DNA of 8,607 nt from Deltaproteobacteria bacterium RBG_13_52_11 (lineage in GTDB: Bacteria > Desulfobacterota > B13-G15 > RBG-16-54-18), in NCBI GenBank assembly GCA_001797745.1, contig MGQF01000072.1:7488-16094 (forward strand), written 5' to 3'. A program made the translations under genes and the position numbers. Under the pieces are notes generated by a model, which was not told where the DNA came from, did no database searches, and saw nothing but the letters and a program-made list of their open reading frames with translations. Positions 1 through 5,010 of this stretch are shown here, piece by piece; position 1 is the first letter of the stretch; the number at the start of each line of letters is the position of its first letter.

Positions 1-582
1 AAGAACCCGATCCAATTCCTTCTTGAGAGCCTTGGCAGGAAGGCGAAAGGGCGGTATACCCCTGGCAAGCAGCCCTCCTGGTTGATCCCCCGCTTCGATC
101 AAGGTCACGGGATGACCCATGCGGGCCAGGTGATAGGCGGCGGATAAACCCGCCGGCCCTGCTCCAACCACGGCCACGGGCTTCCCCTGCCCTCTCTCCG
201 TCAAAAGGCATGGGGCCGCTGAACCAAGCTCAGCTGATGCCCTCTCAACGGCCCTGATCTGCACCGCCCCATCCAGCTCGACCCGGTTGCAGGGGATTTG
301 GCAGGGGTTGTAGCAGACCCTGCCGCATACTCCGGGCAACGGGCTTTCCTGCAAAAAGGCGGCCAGGGCCCCATCATAGTCCCCTTGAGCCGCCCGGTAC
401 AGGGCCCGAGGGATATCGTTGCCAATGGGGCATGCAGCCCGACAGGGGGACGTCTTCTCCGAAAAGGCGGGGCGCAGCCTGGACCAGGTCCCTGTCTTGA
501 AATGCTCCGTACTCTGCCTTGAGATGGGAATGATAATTTCCGGATCCAGGCATCTCAACGTGGTCTCTCTTTTAGAATTCAT
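1..582 (-). CDS. GltD-like FAD/NAD(P)-binding oxidoreductase subunit, N-terminal 194 residues (runs off left edge)
   Basis: The reading frame opens with ATG at 582 and stays open to the window edge, giving 194 residues of a longer protein. Residues 47-98 hold six cysteines in two clusters (C47 and C51 in CRAACPIG; C86, C90, C94 and C98 in CGRVCYNPCQIPCNR). This is the N-terminal iron-sulfur domain of glutamate synthase small subunit (GltD)-type proteins. At about 135-164 follows a Rossmann FAD fold with GAGPAGLSAAYHL and a closing acidic LIEA, then GGLLARGIPPFRLP, the usual GltD continuation. AAAGGGGTGG just before the ATG serves as ribosome binding site. It starts 9 bases after the oxidoreductase gamma-subunit gene and is clearly cotranscribed with it. 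Family knowledge: such subunits feed electrons between NAD(P)H or ferredoxin and a partner enzyme. The likely role here, inferred from the neighbour, is the flavin subunit of a multi-subunit 2-oxoacid oxidoreductase. True GltD is unlikely because no glutamate synthase large subunit is in view. Confidence 0.88.
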   Translation of the reverse strand, partial: MNSKRETTLRCLDPEIIIPISRQSTEHFKTGTWSRLRPAFSEKTSPCRAACPIGNDIPRALYRAAQGDYDGALAAFLQESPLPGVCGRVCYNPCQIPCNRVELDGAVQIRAVERASAELGSAAPCLLTERGQGKPVAVVGAGPAGLSAAYHLARMGHPVTLIEAGDQPGGLLARGIPPFRLPAKALKKELDRVL

Positions 583-591
583 ACCACCCCT

Positions 592-1134
592 TTAAGCCCT
601 GGCCTTCATGGCCTCAAAAGCCCGGCGGGCCGCTTCTATATTGGCTTCTCGTTTTGCCGGGGCAAGCTCCCCTATGGCATCAAGAACATGATTGAGCTCT
701 ACATGCCCCATGAATCGGCAATAGGCGCCCACCATGGTCGTGTTGATGATCTTTCCCAACCCCACGGCCTGGCTCAAAGCAGGGGCATCGATGACGTACA
801 CCTTGAAATCATTCAGTTCCTTAAATGCCTCGACCGGGCGCTGCGTATTGATGAGAATGCGCCCACCCGGAACCACCTCGTTCTTCACCTCTTGTGGATC
901 GACAAGGCTGTCATCGAAGCAGATGAGTTCTTGAGGCCGCCGGACCTCGCACTTAAGCAGGATTTTTTCTTCATCGACCCTCAAAAAACTGACCAGCGGA
1001 GCCCCGCGCCGTTCTCCGCCAAAGACCGAATAGCACTGAGGATACTTCCCCTCCTTGAAAAAGGCCAACCCCAATATCTGGGAGGCCACGACCACCCCCT
1101 GTCCCCCTCGGCCGCTGAACTTTATCTCAAGCAT
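592..1134 (-). CDS. 2-oxoacid:ferredoxin (acceptor) oxidoreductase, gamma subunit
   Basis: A 180-residue protein of normal length for the POR gamma family (PF01558). It starts with IKFSGRGGQGVVVASQIL (GRGGQG at 8-13), the hallmark of gamma subunits of pyruvate, ketoisovalerate, indolepyruvate and 2-oxoglutarate ferredoxin oxidoreductases. It continues with YSVFGGERRGAPLVSFLRV, the conserved FG-x-x-x-RG-x-P segment. The enzyme oxidatively decarboxylates a 2-oxoacid to an acyl-CoA and reduces ferredoxin or a related carrier in the cytoplasm. GAGAGG lies a few bases before the ATG. The gene leads an operon whose next gene is the GltD-like flavoprotein; alpha, beta and delta subunits would be expected further left, outside the window. 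Gamma plus flavoprotein recalls NAD-linked enzymes such as phenylglyoxylate:acceptor oxidoreductase, but the substrate cannot be read from the gamma subunit. The upstream region duplicates the promoter region of the neighbouring GntR gene, suggesting shared control. Confidence 0.93.
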   Translation of the reverse strand: MLEIKFSGRGGQGVVVASQILGLAFFKEGKYPQCYSVFGGERRGAPLVSFLRVDEEKILLKCEVRRPQELICFDDSLVDPQEVKNEVVPGGRILINTQRPVEAFKELNDFKVYVIDAPALSQAVGLGKIINTTMVGAYCRFMGHVELNHVLDAIGELAPAKREANIEAARRAFEAMKARA

Positions 1135-1182
1135 TTATTCCTCTCACTATATAATCCCTTCCTTGACCCTCCCCAAAGGCGT

Positions 1183-1193
1183 AGTACTGTACT
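1183..1193. promoter_or_regulatory. Perfect 11-bp palindrome, candidate GntR operator upstream of the oxidoreductase operon
   Basis: AGTACTGTACT is a perfect 5-1-5 inverted repeat about 50 bases before the gamma-subunit ATG. It shares the core TACTGTAC with GTATACTGTAC (2029-2039), which overlaps the -10 of the adjacent GntR gene. Small AT-containing palindromes next to promoters are typical GntR-family operators. Binding by this regulator is inferred. Confidence 0.4.
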
Positions 1194-1196
1194 CTC

Positions 1197-1353
1197 TTTA
1201 ATCACGCTTTAATCATGAAGCTTCTTCCTATATGGAATGGATGCAGTGTCCCGCTATAGCCATGTGTCAACGGGAATCCCCGGGGGGTCCTGAATATAGA
1301 CAGAGCGATATGCCGCACCATTTACGGAGGCAATAGATTTGATCAGCATGCCT
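1197..1353. repeat. Direct repeat copy A: duplicated regulator promoter region with a relic of the gntR 5' end
   Basis: This stretch matches 2003-2149. Shared blocks include CTATAG, CATGTGTCAA, AATCCCCGGG, ATAGACAGAGCGA and GATCAGC-TGCCT, in the same order and with near-identical spacing. Even the first codons of the regulator gene are present in decayed form (TTTAATCA then AAGCTTCTTC, corresponding to codons 2-9 of copy B). A TTGACA -35 (1265-1270, minus strand) is preserved, but the matching -10 is degraded. Copy A occupies most of the gap before the oxidoreductase operon and ends within about 6 bases of the regulator's stop codon. Confidence 0.8.
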
Positions 1354-1358
1354 CTTTG

Positions 1359-2024
1359 TTAGTCTTCCCCGAATACGTAACGCTGGATATCCCGCTTACT
1401 CGTTTCCAGATGATTCCTTATAGCTCGATCAACACCTTCTTCGTCTTTTTTCTTAAGGCAGTCAACGATACGCTGGTGGCCTTCTATGGCCTGGAGCGCG
1501 CTTCCCTCACGAAATATGCTTTCAATCCGATAGCGCAGCATGTGGCGACGCAGCATTTGGCAGAGTTCCAGGAGGCGATCACTACCGCTGGCACGGGCCA
1601 AAATCTCATGGAACTCAGCGTCGCGTTCCACAAAAGATCTGGGACTTCCCCGTCTGACCTCTGCTTCAGAAACAGAGAGGTTCTTTTCCAAGGCTTGAAG
1701 CTCCTTTGGCGTTATGCGCTTCACGGCCCACCGTGCCGCAAGGCATTCGTTGGCGGCACGGATCTCACAGATCTCTTCCAGCTCCTCCTCGCTGATAGGC
1801 TTAACCGCATACCCCACTCGCGGTATCGATTTGATGAGACCCTCGAGCTCCAGACTATGGAGAGCCTCTCGCACCGGCGTCCTTGAAACCCCGATCTCCT
1901 GCGCGATCTTTGTCTCTATTAAGCGCTGGTGAGGAGGAAACTCCCCCCTCAAGAGCTGTTCCCGAAGATAATCGTGAACCCTCCTGCGAATAGTTTTGCC
2001 TTCTTTAATCACAAGCTTCTTCAT
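1359..2024 (-). CDS. GntR-family transcriptional regulator, FCD (FadR-like) subfamily
   Basis: A 221-residue protein, normal length for the family. Residues about 14-76 form the winged helix-turn-helix DNA-binding domain: LLRGEFPPHQRLIE, then IAQEIGVSRTPVREALHSLE, the classic GntR recognition helix, then GLIKSIPRVGYAV. Residues about 85-210 form the all-helical FCD ligand domain. The metal-binding set D135, H139, H183 and H205 is in place (ERDAEFHEIL, EGHQRIVDCL, RNHLETSK), so a metal-dependent organic-acid effector is likely. FCD regulators usually control uptake or breakdown of small carboxylates. The adjacent, same-strand oxidoreductase operon and its duplicated promoter segment make that operon the probable target. 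No good Shine-Dalgarno precedes the ATG at 2024, and the best promoter's -10 ends only 8 bases upstream, so the mRNA may be leaderless. Confidence 0.93.
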   Translation of the reverse strand: MKKLVIKEGKTIRRRVHDYLREQLLRGEFPPHQRLIETKIAQEIGVSRTPVREALHSLELEGLIKSIPRVGYAVKPISEEELEEICEIRAANECLAARWAVKRITPKELQALEKNLSVSEAEVRRGSPRSFVERDAEFHEILARASGSDRLLELCQMLRRHMLRYRIESIFREGSALQAIEGHQRIVDCLKKKDEEGVDRAIRNHLETSKRDIQRYVFGED

Positions 2025-2149
2025 CTTTGTATACTGTACCCCACTATAGTACCATGTGTCAATGGAAATCCCCGGGTGGGTCCCGGAATAGACAGAGCGA
2101 CATGCCCCAGCCCCTTCTCAAGGAAGAAATAGGTCTGATCAGCTTGCCT
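2003..2149. repeat. Direct repeat copy B: promoter region and first codons of the GntR gene
   Basis: Partner of the copy at 1197-1353. It covers the first codons of the regulator, its promoter and about 125 bases of upstream DNA. The two copies lie about 800 bp apart in direct orientation and flank the regulator exactly, so either tandem duplication of a promoter-plus-regulator unit with loss of one gene, or promoter capture by the downstream operon, would explain them. Confidence 0.8.
2033..2062 (-). promoter_or_regulatory. Candidate sigma-70 promoter of the GntR gene
   Basis: Reading the minus strand, a perfect TTGACA (2062-2057) is followed after 18 bases by TACAGT (2038-2033, 4 of 6 matches to TATAAT). 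GTATACTGTAC (2029-2039), an imperfect palindrome, overlaps the -10, as expected for an autoregulatory operator. The predicted transcription start falls within a few bases of the ATG at 2024. Confidence 0.5.
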
Positions 2150-2165
2150 GCTGAAATCTCATAAT

Positions 2166-2213
2166 ACTGCTTTTCTGTTGATAAGAAGGGTTTGAATCAC
2201 CTTGGGGAAGCCA
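2166..2213 (+). pseudogene. Decayed tRNA-Glu 3' half, copy 1 (att-like)
   Basis: Aligns end to end with the better-kept copy at 3132-3181. Both begin with ACTGC; this one ends GAATCACCTTGGGGAAGCCA where the other has AAATCCCCTTGGGGACGCCA. The T-arm and acceptor end are recognisable, the anticodon region is badly eroded, and no 5' half of a tRNA is present. It is probably the oldest of three copies. Confidence 0.65.
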
Positions 2214-2217
2214 AAGA

Positions 2218-2256
2218 TCAATAAAGGGTTAACTGGTCTAGTTAACCCTTTATTGA
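2218..2256. terminator. Perfect 16-bp hairpin after tRNA-Glu copy 1
   Basis: TCAATAAAGGGTTAAC pairs perfectly with its complement across a 7-base loop (2234-2240). The flanks are T/A-rich but there is no long T tract. It occupies the same place relative to the tRNA end as the hairpins at 3191-3225 and 4878-4920. It could end tRNA-derived transcripts on the plus strand, or transcripts from the molybdopterin oxidoreductase gene arriving on the minus strand about 160 bases past its stop. Confidence 0.6.
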
Positions 2257-2280
2257 TACGTAAGAACTTATCTACATTCA

Positions 2281-2334
2281 TCAAAAGCTATTGGCTGGGA
2301 CATCCCACTTCTCCTCTTGGACAGGTTTCCCCTG
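2281..2334 (+). pseudogene. Heavily decayed tRNA-Asp-like sequence, copy 1
   Basis: Recognised only by comparison with 3251-3322: both contain AAGCTATTGG or AAGGCTATTGG, then GGACATCCCACT, then GGACAG and a CCCCT segment. The anticodon and T-loop are no longer readable here. Together with the preceding tRNA-Glu remnant and hairpin it shows that a block of about 150 bp was duplicated. From here to the gene at 2420 nothing else is apparent. Confidence 0.5.
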
Positions 2335-2419
2335 TTATACTTATCTTCCCGTAAACATTAAGATTGAAGGCTAGCTCACTTTGCAGATAAGTGGAATCGC
2401 CCCTCGATAATCAATTTGT

Positions 2420-3043
2420 TCACGAGACAACGACCTCATCAACATATTTCACCCAATTATATCCATAGGCATCTTCATAGACCAATCTGAGGGGGAAACC
2501 ATGTTTCTGGGGAAGCGTTACCCCATTCACCAGATAGGCTAAAAAAATCCTTTTTTGTTGGATCATCTTCAAAGGAATTCTGACGCTTCTTTCATGGGCT
2601 CCGTTGATGTTGACATATTGAGCTTCTTTTTTGATCTGCGCCGCCCGAATCAGATCCTTCAAATGTACCCCTGTCCAGCGACCGTTAATGGAAAAGAAAC
2701 CAGGGCAGATAAGCAGGACTACCTCTGTCAAAGAGGGGTACTTGAGGATTTGATCGTAACTGAGCGAGAGAGGGCGTCCGACTTTTCCCGTAACCTTCAG
2801 TCGGTATGCTTTCAAGTCAATGGCTACATCCGTTGGCCCCATCGTTCCAAATTGATTGATGGGATCGATTTCAAGATTCCGATTGTCAACCTCCGCCGGA
2901 TTCATGAACAAAAGTTGTTTTTTCGAGAATCCTTTAGGAAGGAGTTGCTTTGCTTTCGCCCAACCGATTGAGAGAGGTTTAAACACGAGGCTTGATAACA
3001 AAGCCCAAAACGATGTTTTTATGAATTTTCTTCTCGTCCACAT
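2420..3043 (-). CDS. Tat-exported molybdopterin-dependent oxidoreductase (sulfite oxidase/MsrP-like fold)
   Basis: A 207-residue protein. It begins MWTRRKFIKTSFWALLSSLV, a twin-arginine signal (TRRKFIK) with a hydrophobic stretch, so it should be exported folded with cofactor. Residues about 75-207 match the oxidoreductase molybdopterin domain (PF00174): YRLKVTGKVGRPLSLSYDQI, LICPG with C113 as probable molybdenum-ligating cysteine, RWTGVHLKDLI, and HGFPLRLVYEDAYGYNWVKYV at the end. It is shorter than E. coli MsrP and lacks the dimerisation domain of full sulfite oxidases. No MsrQ-like haem membrane partner is adjacent. Possible substrates are sulfite, methionine sulfoxide or another S/N-oxide; the sequence does not decide. 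GGTGAG precedes the ATG closely. It is the only gene between tRNA-Glu copies 1 and 2 and reads opposite to them. Confidence 0.87.
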   Translation of the reverse strand: MWTRRKFIKTSFWALLSSLVFKPLSIGWAKAKQLLPKGFSKKQLLFMNPAEVDNRNLEIDPINQFGTMGPTDVAIDLKAYRLKVTGKVGRPLSLSYDQILKYPSLTEVVLLICPGFFSINGRWTGVHLKDLIRAAQIKKEAQYVNINGAHERSVRIPLKMIQQKRIFLAYLVNGVTLPQKHGFPLRLVYEDAYGYNWVKYVDEVVVS

Positions 3044-3131
3044 AACTCACCAAAAGAACGCCTAGAGCATAGCGCAAAGAGTTATATTTCATATTACAAC
3101 AAGTTCTATAAAAACGGAATAAGGCTTTTTA

Positions 3132-3181
3132 ACTGCACTTTCACGCCGGCAACAGGGGTTCAAATCCCCTTGGGGACGCCA
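3132..3181 (+). pseudogene. tRNA-Glu(UUC) 3' half, copy 2 (att-like)
   Basis: From 3138 it reads anticodon loop CTTTCAC (anticodon TTC at 3140-3142), anticodon stem GCCGG, variable CAAC, T-arm AGGGGTTCAAATCCCCT, acceptor strand TGGGGAC, then GCCA. This is the complete 3' half of a bacterial tRNA-Glu. The 5' half (acceptor GTCCCCA, D-arm, 5' anticodon strand) is absent; the sequence before it is AT-rich and unrelated. The match starts at the anticodon loop, a usual crossover point for tRNA-targeting tyrosine integrases. It cannot fold as a tRNA, so it is a fragment and not a gene. Confidence 0.85.
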
Positions 3182-3190
3182 AAGATAAAC

Positions 3191-3225
3191 AAAGGGGTTA
3201 ATGCCAAGACAGGATTAACCCCTTT
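3191..3225. terminator. 12-bp hairpin after tRNA-Glu copy 2
   Basis: AAAGGGGTTAAT pairs perfectly with ATTAACCCCTTT across an 11-base loop, and pairing resumes for a few A/T pairs after one mismatch. Relative to the hairpin at 2218-2256 it has one extra G:C pair and a T/A swap in matching positions of both arms, so pairing was kept while sequence changed. It also lies about 150 bases past the stop of the minus-strand gene ending at 3378. Confidence 0.6.
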
Positions 3226-3250
3226 ATTTATACCTAAAAATAGTAACTTT

Positions 3251-3322
3251 TAACAAAGGCTATTGGTCTTGGACATCCCACTGTCACGGGACAGCAGGGT
3301 TCGAGTCCCCTCCCGTTCTCCA
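3251..3322 (+). pseudogene. Degenerate tRNA-Asp(GUC) copy
   Basis: Readable parts are a D-arm-like GGTCTTGGAC, anticodon stem TCCCA, loop CTGTCAC (anticodon GTC at 3283-3285), GGGA, CAGC, T-loop GTTCGAGTCCCCT, acceptor strand CCCGTTC, discriminator T and encoded CCA at 3320-3322. Pairing fails at two places, best explained by loss of one T after the anticodon loop and one G in the T-stem. The 5' acceptor strand (GAACGGG expected) is not recognisable. A functional tRNA is therefore unlikely. The identity rests on anticodon and layout. From here to 3378 nothing further is evident. Confidence 0.6.
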
Positions 3323-3377
3323 TTCCAAACGATTTGAGAGAGATGGAATCTATTTCGCATCCTCTAAGCCAACGTAT

Positions 3378-4523
3378 TTATTTTATGATTGTTTTCAACT
3401 CATACGTGGGGGCAGAATATGGGGCGTCTATAGTTACTCGAAGATTATTATTATTCAGGAGAGTGACAATGCACCTCAACCGTACTGATTTATTGACTAC
3501 AAACTGATTCCCCATTTTATAAATCTTCAATATCTCTCCTTCGTACTGCTGACCCGCCTGTCTTACTCTGAAGATTTCCTCCCCGATCCTTAAGACGTTA
3601 CTTAAGTCAGATGGGACCTGAGTCATATAACCAATAAAATAATTTCCCTGCTGAACGATTCGAATTCCACCGTCATTCGTGTCCCAAAGGCCCACCCAGT
3701 TACCCGTGATTGAACGCCTTCCTGCTGGTGATGGCGAAGGTTGGGTTTGACGGTAGGGCGGCTGGGGCACCCCAGATTCTAATTGCATTTCTTTAACGAA
3801 TTGTTCCAACATAAGGTTTTGGATGGCAACGATTTGTTCGAGATAGATCAAAATAATCATGTTGATTTCATTTATCGTTTTCGCGTTCGCTAGCCGTGTT
3901 TGGAGGTCATTCCTTATTGCAGGGATTTCCCTCCCTACAAAGGCTTTGTCCTTTGGATTAAATTTATATGTTTGAGTAATTCTTTCGACCACATAAAAAA
4001 AATTATTTTTCGATTGATCATTAGCCATAATTCCTCGTAATATTTCTTGTGTTACCTCTCTGAAATTCCCCCCCATAAGATTTGAGAAACCTCTGCCTGT
4101 GTCAGGTTCAGTTTGATCACTCACGTAATGAAAGGCCTTAGCTAATATTCTCATTCCTTGATTTATGCCTTCCTCTCGCTTACCTCCGGCCGCAAGTTTC
4201 TTGTAGTTTTCAATGGCGGCACCATAGTTACGAGTAATGCGTGTCGTATCCCTTTTGTGTTCTTTGTTATCGTTAATAACCTTAGCTAGATTAATATTAG
4301 GCGTTTGCTGAAACTCTTTTCTATCGCGGTCCGGTTGAGTAGAACCACTCCTTAAGTATTGTTGTGGGAGATTGGGATATCTACCGATCATCATTTCAAT
4401 GGTTACATCTACGATCTTTTCGTGAAATAATGGATCATATCCATAAAGCTCTTTATCCATAAGACATGCTAATAAAATGATTCCCAAGGCAAATCCGATG
4501 ACTCTTGTCTTAGATAAAAACAT
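3378..4523 (-). CDS. Exported two-domain protein of unknown function
   Basis: A 381-residue protein I cannot name. Residues 6-20 form a hydrophobic export signal; LLAC at 17-20 is a plausible though imperfect lipobox, so it may be a lipoprotein. The N-terminal domain (about 28-245) is mainly helical. H34, H89, and H132 with D136 in AFHYVSDQTEPD recall the His/Asp pattern of zinc-dependent phospholipase C/S1-P1 nuclease-type helical enzymes. That resemblance is weak and metal binding is unproven. A Pro/Gln/Ser linker (about 252-268) leads to a C-terminal beta-rich domain (about 270-381) opening with TGNWVGLWDTNDGGIRIVQQ, like small barrel modules with a GxWxGxW start. AGGAGG sits 7 bases before the ATG, which fixes the start. 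It is the only gene between tRNA-Glu copies 2 and 3 and reads opposite to them. Confidence 0.8.
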   Translation of the reverse strand: MFLSKTRVIGFALGIILLACLMDKELYGYDPLFHEKIVDVTIEMMIGRYPNLPQQYLRSGSTQPDRDRKEFQQTPNINLAKVINDNKEHKRDTTRITRNYGAAIENYKKLAAGGKREEGINQGMRILAKAFHYVSDQTEPDTGRGFSNLMGGNFREVTQEILRGIMANDQSKNNFFYVVERITQTYKFNPKDKAFVGREIPAIRNDLQTRLANAKTINEINMIILIYLEQIVAIQNLMLEQFVKEMQLESGVPQPPYRQTQPSPSPAGRRSITGNWVGLWDTNDGGIRIVQQGNYFIGYMTQVPSDLSNVLRIGEEIFRVRQAGQQYEGEILKIYKMGNQFVVNKSVRLRCIVTLLNNNNLRVTIDAPYSAPTYELKTIIK

Positions 4524-4804
4524 GGTTCATCCTCCTGTTATGAATGAATTCTATCTCCAATACATGTTTGACCCCTTGTAAACGATAGGGTCCTTGATTA
4601 CGGGACGGATTGCACAATCTTATAGCTATATAACCCATCTCGTGTCAAGCTGATTCTTTTCTTTTGGGGCCGGGTCTATTTTCTTGGCATCTGGGTCTTA
4701 CGGCAAAAATTTACCCCAAATTTTACTCTGCTATTTTTTTCTTATGTCCCTTAAAATACGGGTATTTCTTGCTTGTAGAGTTTCTTTAAAAATCTATCAT
4801 CCGA
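4524..4804. other. AT-rich non-coding gap between the two-domain gene and tRNA-Glu copy 3
   Basis: It holds the ribosome binding site and promoter of the minus-strand gene (4619-4648). The remainder, about 4650-4804, is AT-rich with poly-T runs. I find no convincing gene, RNA or long repeat in it. An open frame across 4684-4935 has no ribosome binding site and reads straight through the tRNA fragment, so I do not count it as coding. Confidence 0.6.
4619..4648 (-). promoter_or_regulatory. Sigma-70 promoter of the two-domain exported protein gene
   Basis: On the minus strand, a perfect TTGACA (4648-4643) is followed after 18 bases by TATAAG (4624-4619, 5 of 6). The predicted start near 4612 gives a leader of about 88 bases ending in AGGAGG and the ATG at 4523. 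Confidence 0.55.
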
Positions 4805-4872
4805 CTTTCACGCCGGCAACAGGGGTTCACCTGTCCAGAGCAGAGTCGAAGGAGATCCCCTTGGGGACGCCA
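4805..4872 (+). pseudogene. tRNA-Glu(UUC) 3' half, copy 3, interrupted in the T-loop
   Basis: It begins at the same anticodon-loop point as copy 2 (ACTTTCACGCCGGCAACAGG). It runs into the T-loop at 4829, is interrupted by about 25 foreign bases (4830-4854), then resumes ATCCCCTTGGGGACGCCA to the CCA end. Apart from the insert it matches copy 2 almost perfectly. It is non-functional as a tRNA. Confidence 0.85.
4830..4854. repeat. Short REP-like insertion inside tRNA-Glu copy 3
   Basis: Comparison with copy 2 defines the insert: CCTGTCCAGAGCAGAGTC followed by GAAGGAG. From memory it resembles the TGAGCGAAGTCGAAGG-type short repeat dispersed through many bacterial genomes. Its precise limits are uncertain by about one base, because one A of the original loop is either lost or shared. 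Confidence 0.5.
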
Positions 4873-4877
4873 AAGAT

Positions 4878-4920
4878 AAATAAGGGTTCATCTTGTGTTC
4901 GCGGAATTAACCCTTTATTT
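4878..4920. terminator. Imperfect hairpin after tRNA-Glu copy 3
   Basis: AAGGGTT (4882-4888) pairs with AACCCTT (4909-4915), and four further A/T pairs form after a one-base bulge, around a 20-base loop. It is positionally equivalent to the hairpins at 2218-2256 and 3191-3225 but weaker. Confidence 0.45.
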
Positions 4921-4936
4921 ATTCGTATGGTATAAT
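4907..4936 (+). promoter_or_regulatory. Candidate promoter of the tandem-repeat protein gene
   Basis: A perfect TATAAT at 4931-4936 has TTAACC (4 of 6) 18 bases upstream, within the right arm of the hairpin of tRNA-Glu copy 3. The predicted start, near 4943, falls within the palindrome at 4941-4955. Confidence 0.45.
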
Positions 4937-4940
4937 ATAC

Positions 4941-4955
4941 TTGCTCTAAGAGCAA
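4941..4955. promoter_or_regulatory. Perfect 15-bp palindrome at the predicted transcription start
   Basis: TTGCTCTAAGAGCAA has two 7-base arms around one central A. The single-base centre argues against an RNA hairpin and for a dimeric-protein operator. The related repeat at 5450-5486 keeps only the right half. Confidence 0.4.
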
Positions 4956-4983
4956 ACAGGAATGTCGTATATTAAATGTTAGG
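4947..4983 (+). repeat. 37-bp direct repeat, left copy
   Basis: Matches 5450-5486 at 34 of 37 positions and ends in AAATGTTAGG. The pair brackets the tandem-repeat protein gene with an offset of 503 bp. Confidence 0.8.
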
Positions 4984-5010
4984 CGTTCAAAAAATAATAG
5001 AGGAATTGCC

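Noticed and set aside
1140..1160. TATATAGT as -10 of the oxidoreductase operon
   Set aside because: Its start point would fall inside the ribosome binding site of the gamma-subunit gene and no -35 is in place.
688..1212. Long open frame on the plus strand
   Set aside because: It lies antisense to the well-identified gamma-subunit gene, has no ribosome binding site and no recognisable domain.
3132..3322. Functional tRNA-Glu and tRNA-Asp genes
   Set aside because: The Glu sequence lacks its whole 5' half. The Asp sequence lacks a pairing 5' acceptor strand and has two apparent deletions in its stems.
4684..4935. Open frame of 83 codons on the plus strand
   Set aside because: It starts with TTG without a ribosome binding site and reads through tRNA-Glu copy 3 and its hairpin; chance frame.
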